DNA from: Lasiosphaeris hirsuta
Taxonomy: Eukaryota > Ascomycota > Sordariomycetes > Sordariales > Lasiosphaeriaceae
NCBI GenBank assembly: GCA_030549175.1
Contig: JAUKUA010000003.1
Location: 4,712,001 to 4,776,000, forward strand
Length of the DNA stretch: 64,000 bases
Reading direction: 5' to 3'
The notes beneath the pieces are model-generated. The model was not told where the DNA came from and searched no databases. It saw only the letters and a program-made list of their open reading frames with translations. Below are positions 13,156 to 26,125 of this stretch, in pieces. Position 1 is the first letter of the stretch. Each line of letters starts with the position of its first letter. Made by a program: the position numbers and the translations under genes.

Positions 13156-14934
13156 AGAGCGAGCAGAGCGCCCAGGAAGTGTGGCTGTCTCTGTTAGTGC
13201 GAAGGCGGGCGCTGGGTGGGTACGTATCTAAGACATGGAGAAAGCAAAAAGGCCCCGACCTGGTTGTTGACAGTGTTCAGCCGCCGTCTAAAAAAGGTAC
13301 CAGGCTCGAGGTACCGACCGTGGGCTCTGCGCTCCCGCACCAGCGCTGATGACGGCGTGGGAGCGAGTATCGAGGGCAGCACGCCAAGGGCGGAAGCTGT
13401 CCCTTGGGCCCGAACTGGCGCGAGACTGGCCCAGGACGGGGCAAGCAGCAGCAGGCAAAAAGACGGCTAGATAGTTTTCCTACCAGGCTTGCAGAATCAC
13501 CAGCCAAGGCACTGGGGCACTGGGTCGCCTTAGCCTGCCTCTGGCTCCTCTAGCCGCGAGCCTCGCGAGTCTCGCGAGTGCTGGCCGCCGCCCGTGTGCC
13601 GGGCAGGCAGGTCTCTCAGGCAGGTCTCTCGGGCTAGGTGGGCGGCGAAAAACGAAAACAAGAAGAAGCAGGCTTCGGTATCGGCATCTTGTTGTGTCTC
13701 TGGGCTGCTGCTGTCCCTGCTTGTCTCTGCTGTCGCCGCTGTCTCGCGCGTGCTGGCTATCTCGGCGACGACCCAGGACGACTGGACGGGGCAGCACAGT
13801 GGCTGGCAAGCTGGCCAGCAGGCGCGGCGAGACCTGGGCAATCTGGACAGCATCCATGGGCCGTGGACCATGGATCCTGTCCAAGGCCGACCTGCCATGC
13901 TGGCAGCACAGCACGCGCGGGCGATCTTCTGTGGATGCATGCATCAAAACAGAAAAACCCCAAGCAGCAAAGTGCCGGAAGAAGCTCGAATTCGTCGAAT
14001 TGGCCTACCTCCATCGTGTAGTCACAGGCATTTTGCGGGCATTGCAGGTAGACCTGTGCAGTCCTGTACGAAGGCCCAAGGGCCAAGGGGGCCCCCGCCA
14101 GGCCCAGCGGGCCCCGCGGCCCAGCACACACGGCTGCAAAGCATGGACGGTCTAAATGACCATGTAGACCATGTAGCCGGGATTAAATTGGATAATGGTC
14201 GATAATGGTCGACAACGGGTTTCAAGCAGGCACTCACGGCGGCTGGCGCATTCGCACTCGATATGATGTCGTGCTAAGTGTCGAGTTTCGGTGCCAGGCA
14301 CTAATGAGGCCCAAGGAACGAGAGAGGACAAGAAGCACAAGCGGCGGCTGGCCAGAGAACGACGGATGGGAATCGCGGCAGGAACTCGCAGTTTCTGAAA
14401 TTCGTATTGCGGGGTGAGGAGTGAGGGGTGAGGGGAGTTGCAGTGCATGTCAGGGCGCCGGGGCGTCAGGCCAGTCGGTTGCAGCTGCGGCCAGCAGGCA
14501 GGAGGGCATCTCAGCGCCTCAGTAAACGGCAGCCTGGCAGGCCTGGGAAGCCCTGTCCTGGCCAGCTGTTGACGAGCGACAAGGCCCTGTACCCCGTCGT
14601 CTCGGGTCTGTGTCGAGTGTGCGACGTGGGATTTGCTAGCCACGGTTCGAGCACTGGAACCGCACTGGAACCCTTCGAGTTCTCGTATGTCCAGCGCGGC
14701 CTAGACGGTCCAAACAATCGAGACAGTTCAGACAGTGGTGTACGATGGGCGTGTCGCGCCAGGGTCACAGAGCCGGCCGTTGCTCTCAAAACATCGCCAA
14801 AGTAGACATGTATCCCCGTACCCCCCTCCTGTCCTTACGAAGAGCTCGTGCTCGGCATTTCTGTGACCTTGGAACCTGGCACTCAGGAACGGCGGGAACT
14901 GGACTGGGGCGGAACAGCCACCATGTGAATATTT

Positions 14935-14954
14935 TCAATACCGATCAGTATTGA
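14935..14954. repeat. palindrome TCAATAC-N6-GTATTGA upstream of the regulator
   Basis: Seven-base perfect inverted arms around CGATCA. The flanks (TTT on the left, TAGGA on the right) nearly match those of the palindrome at 12854-12872, so the similarity extends beyond the arms. Confidence 0.6.
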
Positions 14955-15920
14955 TAGGATGCCAATTTGCCATGCTGTTCAGCGTCTCCATTGTTCTCGA
15001 CGGTGGCCGGCCGGGCAGGGTGTCGAGCGAAAGTCGACTGAGTGTCGAATGAATGGGAACTAAGCGTATGCAAGGTTCGGTGTTGTATCAGAGAAAAAAC
15101 TTGTCGATCAACCCAGATGATCGGCTTTGCTACGGTCACGCCTCTCCTGTGCCTGCAAAACCTGCAGAACGGGCGTGGCCGCGGCAGCTACCACCCCCCC
15201 TCCTTCACAAAGGCGAGTGTGGGTGCTAATTCCCACATTGGGTCCCCTTCATAAATTTGCATCTTGTTATGCCCGACTAGGAATGGGACGCCCAGCACGC
15301 CGTCCCCCATCCGCCAGCACGGTCTCCTGCTGCACGAAATAGGGCTCATGGAATTATCGCCCTCATCTCCCCCTGCCTCTGGCCTGCCTCCTCCTGATCC
15401 GATCTGGCTGTCCTTGTTCTGACCAGAGGAAGAGAAAGAAAACGCGCGAGACGAGAGCACGCACAGATGGGAGCACGGGCAGCCAGTCCCGGCCAGCCCT
15501 CGCGAGGCGATACACGATTCGCTCATGGTGGGATGTGAAAAGATGGGAGAGCGAGTGGCTGTCGTTGAACCGTGGCTGGTGTTTGCGTCTAGGTAGTTGC
15601 CGGGGCGGAGGGGTACTAAGGTAGTGCTCAGGCTACGGTGCCATTTTTGGGGCTCTCGGTTCCTGCGCCGAAGGCTCACAGGGCAGCAGCAACGGAAAAG
15701 CATGGCAGAGGGGCAGCAGCCCGACTGCTGCTGACTTCCCGTTCGCCGCTGGCCACTCCTCACTGCCCGCTTGCGCCGCCGGTTCTGCCGCCGCCTGTAT
15801 CACCACCCTCCCATATTAAGGTGATGAGAGTGTCGCAGGAAAGACCCAATCTGGTTGGTAATGTGGCGACTGAAGGCAAACCAACAAAGAATACCTTCGT
15901 CTACAGGAAACTCCACTACG

Positions 15921-15939
15921 CCCCCCCCCCCCCCCCCCC
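15921..15939 (+). repeat. C19 homopolymer
   Basis: Nineteen consecutive C in non-coding sequence. Confidence 0.9.
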
Positions 15940-16662
15940 GCGGATATTCTTGGACAACAATCTACTTCTCACCTCGAAAGCGACGGTTCGACCATTCACA
16001 ATCTGCGGGGTTCGGACTTGTCTTCTCCCTCAGCCTGGAAGATGGGAAGCCCCTCGCCAGGCCATCCTAGACATTTCCAGACGGTGGACGGGCTGCAGGG
16101 CCCAGCGCACAAACTCAATTCTCTCTCCCGGGTTCGGCTGCAGCCAAAGTGAAAGCGAGCCCTCCGCGACTGGGAGAACGGGGAGATAGGATGATAACAC
16201 TTTACCACGTAAGAGAGCAAAGAGGGGCATGCATGATTCATCGAGTCCCAACATCGCGAGTTCAAGCCCATGTTTTCGACAGAAAATAATGATAGGCTAA
16301 ACTTAATCTGGAAGCCAGGCATGCCGCTGACGACGAACCCCCGCCCCCTGCCCCCTGTGCTTCTCCCGTTTTCTCACAGCTCCCCCTGTTCGCCGGCGCC
16401 TGCCCTAGCACGACCGAGCCGCTGATGGTTGCACTTCTGCAGAAACGAGCACCAAAATCCCTGGATGTGCCGCTTGAAAAACGTACCAGGAACTGAGGTG
16501 ACCCCAGTTGGTAGTGCTGAAAGCAATTCGAGTGATATACGATCAATTATACGGTTAAGCGGTATATTCGCGCTTTGCTGTCCTTTTGGAGTCTTCTCGA
16601 CGACTGAGTTGACGCTAGTTGGCGGCGCATCGCCGACAGAAATGACTGCCGCTCGTTATTTA

Positions 16663-16685
16663 AAATCCAAATCCAAATCCAAATC
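16663..16685 (+). repeat. AAATCC tandem array
   Basis: Almost four copies of the hexamer AAATCC in non-coding DNA. It is a simple repeat with no associated gene. Confidence 0.8.
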
Positions 16686-19600
16686 GATGAACGATAAACG
16701 ACGTCCCACGTTTCTGCTTACGGCATCTCATTGTGTGGTTCGCCAGACGCCTCCATCACTTCCCTGCGCGCATCATGTTATCAACAGGCAATCCCTGCCC
16801 TGGCAAGCCTTGCTAGACTATTCCAGGTTGCGGAGGATTGTTTGGGTGGAAAAGGGACAGTTGGGACAGACGGCACCGTGCTCTGTCTCGAAAGTGTTGT
16901 TGACGCCGTAGGCAGCCCGCGAACCCGCTCAAGCTTTCGTCTCCGCTGGTGCGGGAATATCGCTAAACCATGATTCATAGAGAAATAGAGATCCAATAAG
17001 GTGTATATTGCCAGCGCGACTAAAAATAAGCTCACCAACCGCCCGACTGCGTGTATACTCTATAGACCGACTGCCGGTGCGGCTGGTGCTCAAACAGAGC
17101 CTTGATAGCCTGATTAGCGATAAATGCCCACCGTCTGCGTCACCATTCTCAACCCAATGGCAATCGAGAGTGAGTGTGGGAGAATGGTCTGCATTTTGAG
17201 GCCGTCACATTGTCCCTTCCCCAGGAAGACTAGCGTCCTGCTATTGAGCGGACCGAGCATGATTCCCCATTGTGGTGGGTTGGTGGATGGTGTGGCTCTG
17301 GAGCGGAGGGTGTGGAGGGGCTCGATGCCGAAATACCTGACCCTGCCCCCCCTCACAAATTCTCACCAAAAAAATACGCCATCAGTGCCTAGGCTGGGGG
17401 GACTAAGCCCGCGCCACGGCATCCACGACCGAGCCAATTGGGAGACGGAGTCAGCCAGAGATATTTCCGGATCTGGACTCGACGCCTTCGGAGTTCGCTT
17501 CCTCGCGTCTCACGACTTGAAAGGCTTCTGGACGACCACGTCGACTTGCTGGATCACCGCTGAATCAGAGATGCGCCGAGAAATGCTGTGACATGCTATG
17601 GACTGTGCCATCTCATAGAAGAAATCCCGTACTGGCAGCAATCAATCGGTAGCTGAGGCGGCGGGGTCCCCGCGCAAACCGTCCTATCCCCGTGTCTCCC
17701 GCCCGTGACCTCACCCTGCCACACCTTGGCTTGGCTGGTGGTGACCTCGAACTGCTGCTGGCAAACGAACCCGTGGGAATTCCCACTGCCTGTTTTCTCT
17801 TCGCACCACCTTGCGCGGCAAAGGATCCGAGTCCCATCGTATGTACACCGCACTGCATATACGCACTTTCCATCCCCCTCCCATCGCGCACCGAGGAGGA
17901 CGGGAGGGGCGGCTTCCCTCATGCCTCGCTTTACCCGCGTATTAGTCGGCAAAGTGCTGACGGTGTGCGAGGCCATGCCGATAGGTGCGAGCGGTGCGGG
18001 CGGTGCGGCTTTTGACGTGGCATGGCGTTGGATCGGAGCGGGAAGCTCACACGGCGCCAGGTGTGAAAAATCTTTCTACTCATGCCATTGCCCTCTCACC
18101 GTCTTGCAAAGCTGGCCGGCTCCGCTGGTTGGGTATGCATCACGGCGTATGCATCTTATCATCATGCATCTTGTCTTGCCCATCCCCGTCCTACCGGGGG
18201 ACACTCTATATCGGGATGAGATATCAACAGATCAACCTTTGGGATCGCTTTGACAGCCCAACAGGACGGGGACCGCTGTCGGTGAGAGCAAAATGGTGAG
18301 CCAGCAAGCCTCTTATGGTAACCCATTCTCGTGCCCACTTGTCAGTACCCAGTCGGGAGGGTCTTGATTGGTAAAGTATCTGTGTGCACTTGCAGCATCC
18401 CACTCTGCCGTGCGCCCCTCTAGCACAGCGCAAGCGGGGCATTTCCTGCCCTACCTGGTAAACCACCTCGTACGTCTGCCTGTCTCAGACCTTCCTTTCA
18501 GTTTATTTGGTTCTTTTCAACGAGGCGGTCTGAGTTGTTACCCCATCTCCCCTCTTTTGCGTTGCCATGTCTCAACCGTCCCGACTCCCGAAGGAAGGGT
18601 CTCCGCCTCCACCTCCCCCTGGGAGGTTTGGGGGTGCTTTGGGTCTCAAGGCGGGAGCGGCCTTTTCTTTTTCGTCCATCTCAAGCTGTCCCACAGCTGT
18701 TATCGAATCCACCATAGCAGCTCGGTCACCGAGTGTCAGCTAACTACCGCGCCGAAAGTTCTTAGACGGCAAATGCAACGCCTCGTCGGTTTCCGACAGT
18801 CGCGGTCTGTGTTCGGCCGAACCACAATGAACAACGAAGCGCGCAAGTGTTGCGCAAGCAGTGCAGCGACGATCTCGAAATTTCGTACAAAGCCCTATCG
18901 TGATCCCGGAAGGCGATCACATCGGAACCCGACGTCGTCTCCCCGCATGGTTGGATAACGTTGACGCAATCCAAGATCTAGTTGGGGGCTTCTCTATAGC
19001 TGGGGTGGCTGATGAAACGAAAATCCTGTGGGCGAAGCGGCACGAATCATTCCATGGCGTACAAAAACTGGATCTCGATGCTGACAATAGGTCCGGGACA
19101 ATTTGCTGTTGTTGTCAGCACTCCTTCATACATACTGGAGCTGTGTGCTCTGCCGAGCTTATGCCCAGGCCTGGAAGAATGAAGAGAATAAGCGCGGACA
19201 AGCGAAGACATGGACCGTGCGTAGATGATGGCGAGTTGTCAAGGTTGACTTAAGCGCAGCGGGAACGGAGAATTACGCCATCTCCCCGTCGAATTTAGGT
19301 AAGCGAGGGTTATGCAACAAACAGGTATAATAGGGCCAGCCAGGGGCCAGCCCGGGGCCCTCGTTCCCCTGCGTATGGCGACCGTCCATCGCAATTTCCA
19401 CGTCTGTGCGAGCCAACCTCCCGTGACGACGCCAAGCGAGGTCATGGCGCCTTCCTCGAGAGCCACTTTTCGAGAAAGGCAATCGAAAAACGTCAGGAGC
19501 GCGCCCAAGTGGTTGCGAGTCACACGACCGCGCGGCTGTGCGGCCGACTGCTGTCCAAGTCCTTTGCCTCTCTGCCGTGAACTTTGACTTCTCAATGGTT

Positions 19601-22600
19601 GCCGTCTTTGATGATTGCCTCAGGTGGCTGCCCCTTCGATATCGCAATCTCGCATCGATCACCGTTACAAAAGCAAGCCACAGCAGACTATTGCGGCATC
19701 ACCGCCCCTCTCAATCCTACCTCTCCTGAACCTTGCTTTACCTTGCAAGCTACTCCTTGTTTGGGTCCGGCCCCCCTTTACGAATAAGCAAGAAAGGCCG
19801 AAAAGAGAAAACAATGAGATAATGAGATTGAAAGCAACCGTTGAAGCGCCATTTCAAAACGCCTCATATTGTTTCTACTCGAGAGCGACTCGATGGCTAC
19901 GGGGGTTGTCGACACTAGCGAGGCAGAGGCAGGGAAACCACCACCCATGGCTGTGGCTGAGCCCTGTCCCCTTCATTCTTTGAAGCCAGCCTGGGGATAC
20001 GAGATGCGAGCGAATGCATGGCGCTCATAATAATAGACGTGGCTTGCGAACGGGTACCAACTACCCCAGTCCATTGGAGCGACCAGCTTTCGTCCGCTCC
20101 TTGGCCCACGAAAATGGTCTGCTATTCGAGATACGGCCACCGCTGCTGCATCACCACCCCTATGACCGTTCGATTCGCTCTGGTTTCCTTCTCAACTCTG
20201 AGAGCGGGCCAGGGTGCCATTCGAACTTGGAACACCACCAGGAAGGGTTTTGCGGCAGTGAGCATGTTGCACCCCACGCACGCAGTACGACAACCACTCC
20301 CGAGGAAAAAGACACTTTGGAAGAGAAAGACAGATCGGAAGAGAATCTTCTGGGACACAACTACCCGGCACCCGCGCCCATCACCACACCGCCGACAGTC
20401 AAGACAGTTCGGCAATGCAAAACTAACCGCAGGCTTGAGTCCCGAGTGGTCGAGCTCCCGAGTTGGGTTCCATTATTCTCTTGATCGAGAGTAAATGCAA
20501 CCCCAGTCCCCCCACCTTGCCTGTGCACGCAGTCAGGGATTGCAAGTAAGCTCAAGGTAGGTTGCAAGTGATTCTGTATCTGAGCCAATTCAAGGCTCTT
20601 CAAGAGAGGGGTTTATGCCTCCACTTCGCTCCCAGTGGTTCGTCTGAACCAAAGAATCCCACAGCTCACATATTCTCTGCTGGAGACATGCTTCACGTCG
20701 CCCCCGCAGCTTGATTTTGCACTTACAAGTTCGGAGGAAGCAAGCATTGGCTTTGGCGTGTTTTCAGGCTCATCAGGTTGGGCGACTTTCTCCGCTTGGA
20801 GCCCATCGTGGAGACAGACGCAATTACCTGGCGATGCCTCACTTGTCGAGGCCGTGCGGCTGTTACCCCGAGTCGCCGCAGAACAGCACACCGCTTCATC
20901 AGGCAAAGATCGCCAAGGACCCCCCCAATTGGGTGATAGTTGCAGGCTTCCCAAGCCTCCACAAACTTGCGAAGCTTTGGGGCGTGGGATTGCCCAGTGC
21001 GCTCGAATGACAAGTACCGGCGTCAGCTGAAGATGGGTCTTAGGATTTGGTGCATCACGCAGCATTCAAGCTCAGTACGACCTGACCGTCAACGGATAGC
21101 TTCGTGGGCGGGGTTCGCAGCTGGACTGTTCGCAGGTGCGCGGTAATCGACTGGTGTAAAACGATTCGCACATGAGAAAGTGGGCCATCCCCATGCTCGC
21201 ACTAGATTCGTCGATTAACAAAACTGCGGCCATGGTCAGCCTAGGCAGGCATCCTGTTGTGCATCCCAGGACAATCCTCTCCGAATCGGGCTGAGAAACA
21301 CCGAGAATCCCTGGGCTGATCGAGGCAGGTGTCGGCACCGGTGTCGAAATGCAAGCCGAGAACAGCGACAGCTGGCAAACCTCGAGTGGTCGGATGGGCA
21401 AAACCATGCGCAGCGGGCACAGTGGTGGTGGCAGAACGGAGGTGATAAGTATCTAGTTAAATCAAAAGTATGCCATGGCGGGTTGCGCCAGGCGGGAAGG
21501 TTGCCCTCCGCCCCGTGTTGAGGCTCCGACGGGTTGGATGCGCGTGGTGGGTTGCGCCCGTCTCGGGGAATGGGGGGTTTGGCGTCGGTCGTCGTGTTGT
21601 GAGCACTCCGCTCATTGGCCGCGCGGTGACACTGAGGTGCTTGCCGAGTGGGAGCGCCTGTTGGTCTCGGGCATGGGCTACAGCCGAAGTCGAGTTGTGT
21701 GCCTCAGTTCGGTGTTGGCGTGGGTGGACTGAGGTATGCTTCTTTTCCTGGAGTGGCAGGATTCCTTCGCTCATATTTTCCACCTCTTTCCTTGGAATCC
21801 AACATGGTATGAAGAAGTGGGCGGGAAATCGAGCACGGGGGCCTTTATGTTGGCCCCCTTTGTTCTTCCCGCAGCCCCCTTGATGGGAATTGTGGGGAAG
21901 TTGAGGGTGGCAGCTCGGGTCCCTCGCGGGGCGGACATTAGCGGACTTGACAGGCGGCGGACCCCCAAAGGTGCTGCGCCCTTCTGCAGCGCCAATCTCC
22001 TCCCCGACCGAGACTGACATGCGGGCTAGGCCTCCATCACCGGCCCCAAGCCTTGTTTTCCGGCACTCTAGCACTGCCTTTCGGGCGCCAGACTTCTGGC
22101 TGTTACCCGACGCATTGACAGCCGTTGCCATCTGTCACTCGCAATCCCTCCCACCGTTGTCTCGGCGAACCGGCCGGCATCACCTGTTGTTCGCTGTGGC
22201 CAGATCACATGAGGCGCAACACCACGACTTCGGGTATCGTGATTGAACCACACATTTTGGGACAGCACTTCTCGTCATTCCTCATGCCTTGTGCCGCACG
22301 GGCGAGGCAATGGCCCGGGACACTTGGGGCATCTCTTCAACAAATCTTGCTCGGGACGACTTGTCAATGCCGCCCGAAGCTATTGCTGCTGCGCAACACG
22401 TCTCTGGTCGCCCGGCTCATGAGGCTTTTACAGGAGTCCCACTCGGACAGTCGGGCATCTCCCATTGCAAACAAAACCAAGGCATATACCATCCGAGTCC
22501 TCTATACCCGTCTCGGCATCGAGGGCCACTTTCTGAAACCAGGCCCTCCGGAGCGTCGGTCTTCTGCCCTGTTTGTAACCCGGAGGCCACACACTATTAG

Positions 22601-23257
22601 CGCTCTCGCCAGTCTAGTTCGCTGGCTGCAGATTTCAAGTTACAACTGGTGGCCTTTTCCTTTGTCTTTACCTTCCCCGGTTGGCGACCGCAGTACAGCC
22701 CAACATGCACAGTTGAAGGACCTCCTCCCAGAAAGATGGCATCGTCGGCCTTTTTCATGCTATTGTCGGCGCAACTTTTGCTTGGAGACCCGTATATGCC
22801 TCCGGCTAAATACGACAAGATAATGAAGTTGCACATTTTCTTGTCTGCCGGCGCTGTCTCCCCCCAGAAAACCCCAAGATCCCCACGTTGCCCTTGCAAT
22901 GTCCGGTAGGATTGGTTTCGATCTCCACATTCCGTTGATATCTGAGAGTCACATCACTTAGTTGTGGGGTTTCTACATTGGCCCGTCCCCCAAGACTTTG
23001 CTTCGGCCCCGAAGCTTGCTTCTAGAATATTGCGATATCTGCCCCTTGATTCAAGGACTTCGAGACTGCATCAGTAGCGTCGTTTCTCCCTTTGTGGTTG
23101 ATGCGTTGTTTAGTCCGGCATATCTGCTTGTTTGCTTGCTGTCGGTATTGAAGCTGGCTCAGTCTCCGTGAGGTCATAGCTTCAACCCACTCCTCGACGA
23201 TATGAGGTCGGTCTCACGGAGAATTTACTTCGGCTCGGGTATTATGCCCCGACTTTG

Positions 23258-23285
<28 letters not shown>
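23258..23285 (+). repeat. CA microsatellite
   Basis: About fourteen CA units, uninterrupted. Confidence 0.9.
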
Positions 23286-23288
<3 letters not shown>

Positions 23289-24962
23289 GCATCCTAGTCG
23301 TACCGGGCGTTCGTTGGGGTCTTGCCGGACATCGTCTTTGATGTTTGGTCTGTGAGTCAGGGATTTGATAAACCCGTGGGTCAATATATTCAGGACCATG
23401 GTCCGTGGCATCTTGTTGGCCGCCCACCGCAATAGGAACAAGATCGCTGGCGGGACGAGGAACAAAGCTTTACTATTCAGATTTTACGTCTCTGTTCAGC
23501 TACTATGTCGTGGTCCGGACGACGTACTCATCCTCTATACGCGCTTGCCAAACCAAGCCGAGCGAGGGGGTAGTCTAGACGCCCGTGAAAAGGCGAGAGG
23601 ACAGAGGAGGGAGCCGCAACACCGATGGCGCCGGCGCCACCAGCGCCTCCGGGCCACTGGGGGTTTTTGCTCTGTTTGGTTGGCTGTTTCCTCGGTTCCA
23701 ACTGGGAACCTGGCAAACCTCATGTAGTATATCCGATGTCGTGCGAACGCCCATGCGATGCGTGAGATCAGATATCACATCGTGTGCGACAGAAGCAACG
23801 AGGGAGAAGGAAGGCCAAATCCGGGGAGGCCAAATCAACGACGGCCAGCTGTCGAACAAACGGTCTTCCTATCGGTCCCGCTGCTGTCTGTCTGTCATTG
23901 TCGCATATTCCACGTGAAGGCCGCTGGGTAGACAGGCCAACGACCCATGCTCTCTCGTCCGTTCCCGTTTTTTTCTCTCTTGCTCAGACAGGCAGACAGC
24001 ATGTTGGCTTTCTGCAAGTCCGAAGTTGACGTCCGGACAAGGCAGGACGAAGACGACACCGGCTTGGGAACGTGGGAGCGAGCGAGACAGCGCATTGGCA
24101 GGTTCATCAAACCGGCGCCCCGGCGTTGGGCGTTGCATTAGATGTTTCTTCCCCCAGCAAGGCATCCGTTGCGGTCCTATTCCCTTGCCTCAGCTCTACT
24201 AGGGTTGTTGTCTTCCTCCGTGCCGTTCCAATGCCGCACACGATTCAAGTTCCTCTTTTGGAGAGTTTTCTTCCTTGTCGTGGATATTGGCACATGCCAT
24301 GCCGGCGTCGGTCGTCGGCGTCTCGGGGGGGCGCAAAAGTTCCCTCCTTCCATCCCGTCACGTTTCCCCCCCTAAGCTAGTATAAATCGATATAGCGCTT
24401 CCGGAGGATTCGTTGGCGGTTGAAACAAGAATTAACGAGATGGGGCCACCAAGACGACCAGGACTGCATACCAAGGCAGACGATGCAATCTTGCCATGCC
24501 CAATGTAGAATAGTATCAGCGGGATCGAACAGAAGCGCTGGCGTGTGTTTTTGCTCGCTGGTATGTAACATCGGAGGTCGGTGCCAACGGTCTGCGATGG
24601 GGGGAAAGATGGCGCGAGTGGGCTGGGCCGCCGACCTAAGGAGCGCGGGCGGCCGGGCGGGAGGGCTGGCAGCGCGGCAGTCCAGTCTAAGCGTGTGCGG
24701 TAGTGGAATTTCGGTGCCTTTTTTAAATGTCACGTAACCACGCCCTAAAACCCGCATAGTACTTGTGTATTGGGGAGGCCGACAACCGACGAGCCGAAGT
24801 GCTTTTTTCGTGATGTTTGTTTTGATATATTTTTGATGCCTACGATAATGGTAGTATATGCTTGGTTCCCCGCATTCAGGATTAACTGAACAGAAAAAGG
24901 AAGCAAGGGGCTCGACACTGAATGTCTCTGATCCCCGGACTTCCAGCGAGACAGCGCGAGAC

Positions 24963-24988
24963 AAAAAAAAAAAAAAAAAAAAAAAAAA
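24963..24988 (+). repeat. A26 homopolymer
   Basis: Twenty-six consecutive A. It could be the tail of a retroposed sequence, but no target-site duplication or upstream element body was recognised. Confidence 0.85.
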
Positions 24989-26111
24989 GCAGCTCGGCCG
25001 GTCGCTGGGTTGCAGCCAGCGGCAAGAGCCAGTGCCTGTCCGTCCCATCCTTGGGGAAAGGACTCTCTCCGGGATCGCGGGGATCGACGAACCATGGGGC
25101 GGCCACACACACCCGGCGCACTCACAAACTGAGCACACAGACACACAGGCTGCAACGGGTGTGCCGCAATGCTGGCTTTGTCTGTTCGTGTCATCCGGAG
25201 TTCGGATTTCTTGGATTTATTTTCTGTTTGCGTGGTGAACCTCGCCCAGTCCAGTCAAATCAACCGACTTTTCAGCAAAATCAGACCAGTCAAAAGCCAC
25301 GAGGTGGGGGGTGGGGAGAGAGCTGGCACACCAGTAGGCCCTACAGGCCAAAAATTAGGTGGAAAAGCCACGATGGAGGGGCGGAGAAGGGATGGCAGGC
25401 ATATTCTGAAACGTCCTAGCATCCAAAAGGGAAGGGGGGAGGCAGAGGGGATCACCACCACACAACTAGTCCGCATGGAGAGGACTTGAGGGCTCGAGCA
25501 GGAAAAGGTCGCATGCTAAGACACCCTGTTAGCGCAACGCTGTGCAGGAAGGGGGAGCGACAAACACTTTCGTTGCAGTGATTCGTTCAAACTGCAGGCG
25601 GGACCGCGCCGGACTCAGGTATCGCCGACGCGCGCTGTCGGAACCGAGACATCGAGTTGAAGACCGAAAGTCACCGAGCCGGATTTGCATATTGGTTATT
25701 GGTCCCTTTTTTTTTTTTTAGCCCTTGGATGGACCTGCTCGTAGGTCCCGTTGGGGTCCGGAGGGACTTGTTTTTAGTACTGCCTCCCTGCACGCTCAGC
25801 AGGTATCTCAATATCGAGCTGGGGACAAGCAGGAAGCATACGTCAGCATCCATCACCGGTATGTACCCAATATTCCTATCTCGCGCCCTCTATACACACT
25901 GCGCTGTATGCTGGCTCGCTACTTCCCTTCCCTTGCCCCCTGGATAGCATCACAACTAAAGCTTTCCCTCCCCCCTGGCATGCCCGAGACCTGCAAGCAC
26001 CCCAGAGTGCAACGAAATGTGCGCCATATGGGCCGGAGGGGAGTGGGGCGGCTTGCTTGCGCTGTATCGGCGACGGGTGTCCTATATTGCGTCTTCTTTC
26101 CTTCCTTGCCT

Positions 26112-26125
26112 CCCCCCCCCCCCCC
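26112..26125 (+). repeat. C14 homopolymer
   Basis: Fourteen consecutive C in non-coding sequence. Confidence 0.85.

Noticed and set aside
21457..22823. Two frames of 224 and 232 codons on opposite strands
   Set aside because: Neither shows family motifs, and they lie end to end on opposite strands in sequence with no gene-like signals; both look like chance frames.
24377..25144. Minus-strand open frame of 255 codons
   Set aside because: It runs through the A26 tract as polyphenylalanine and has no recognisable conserved block.
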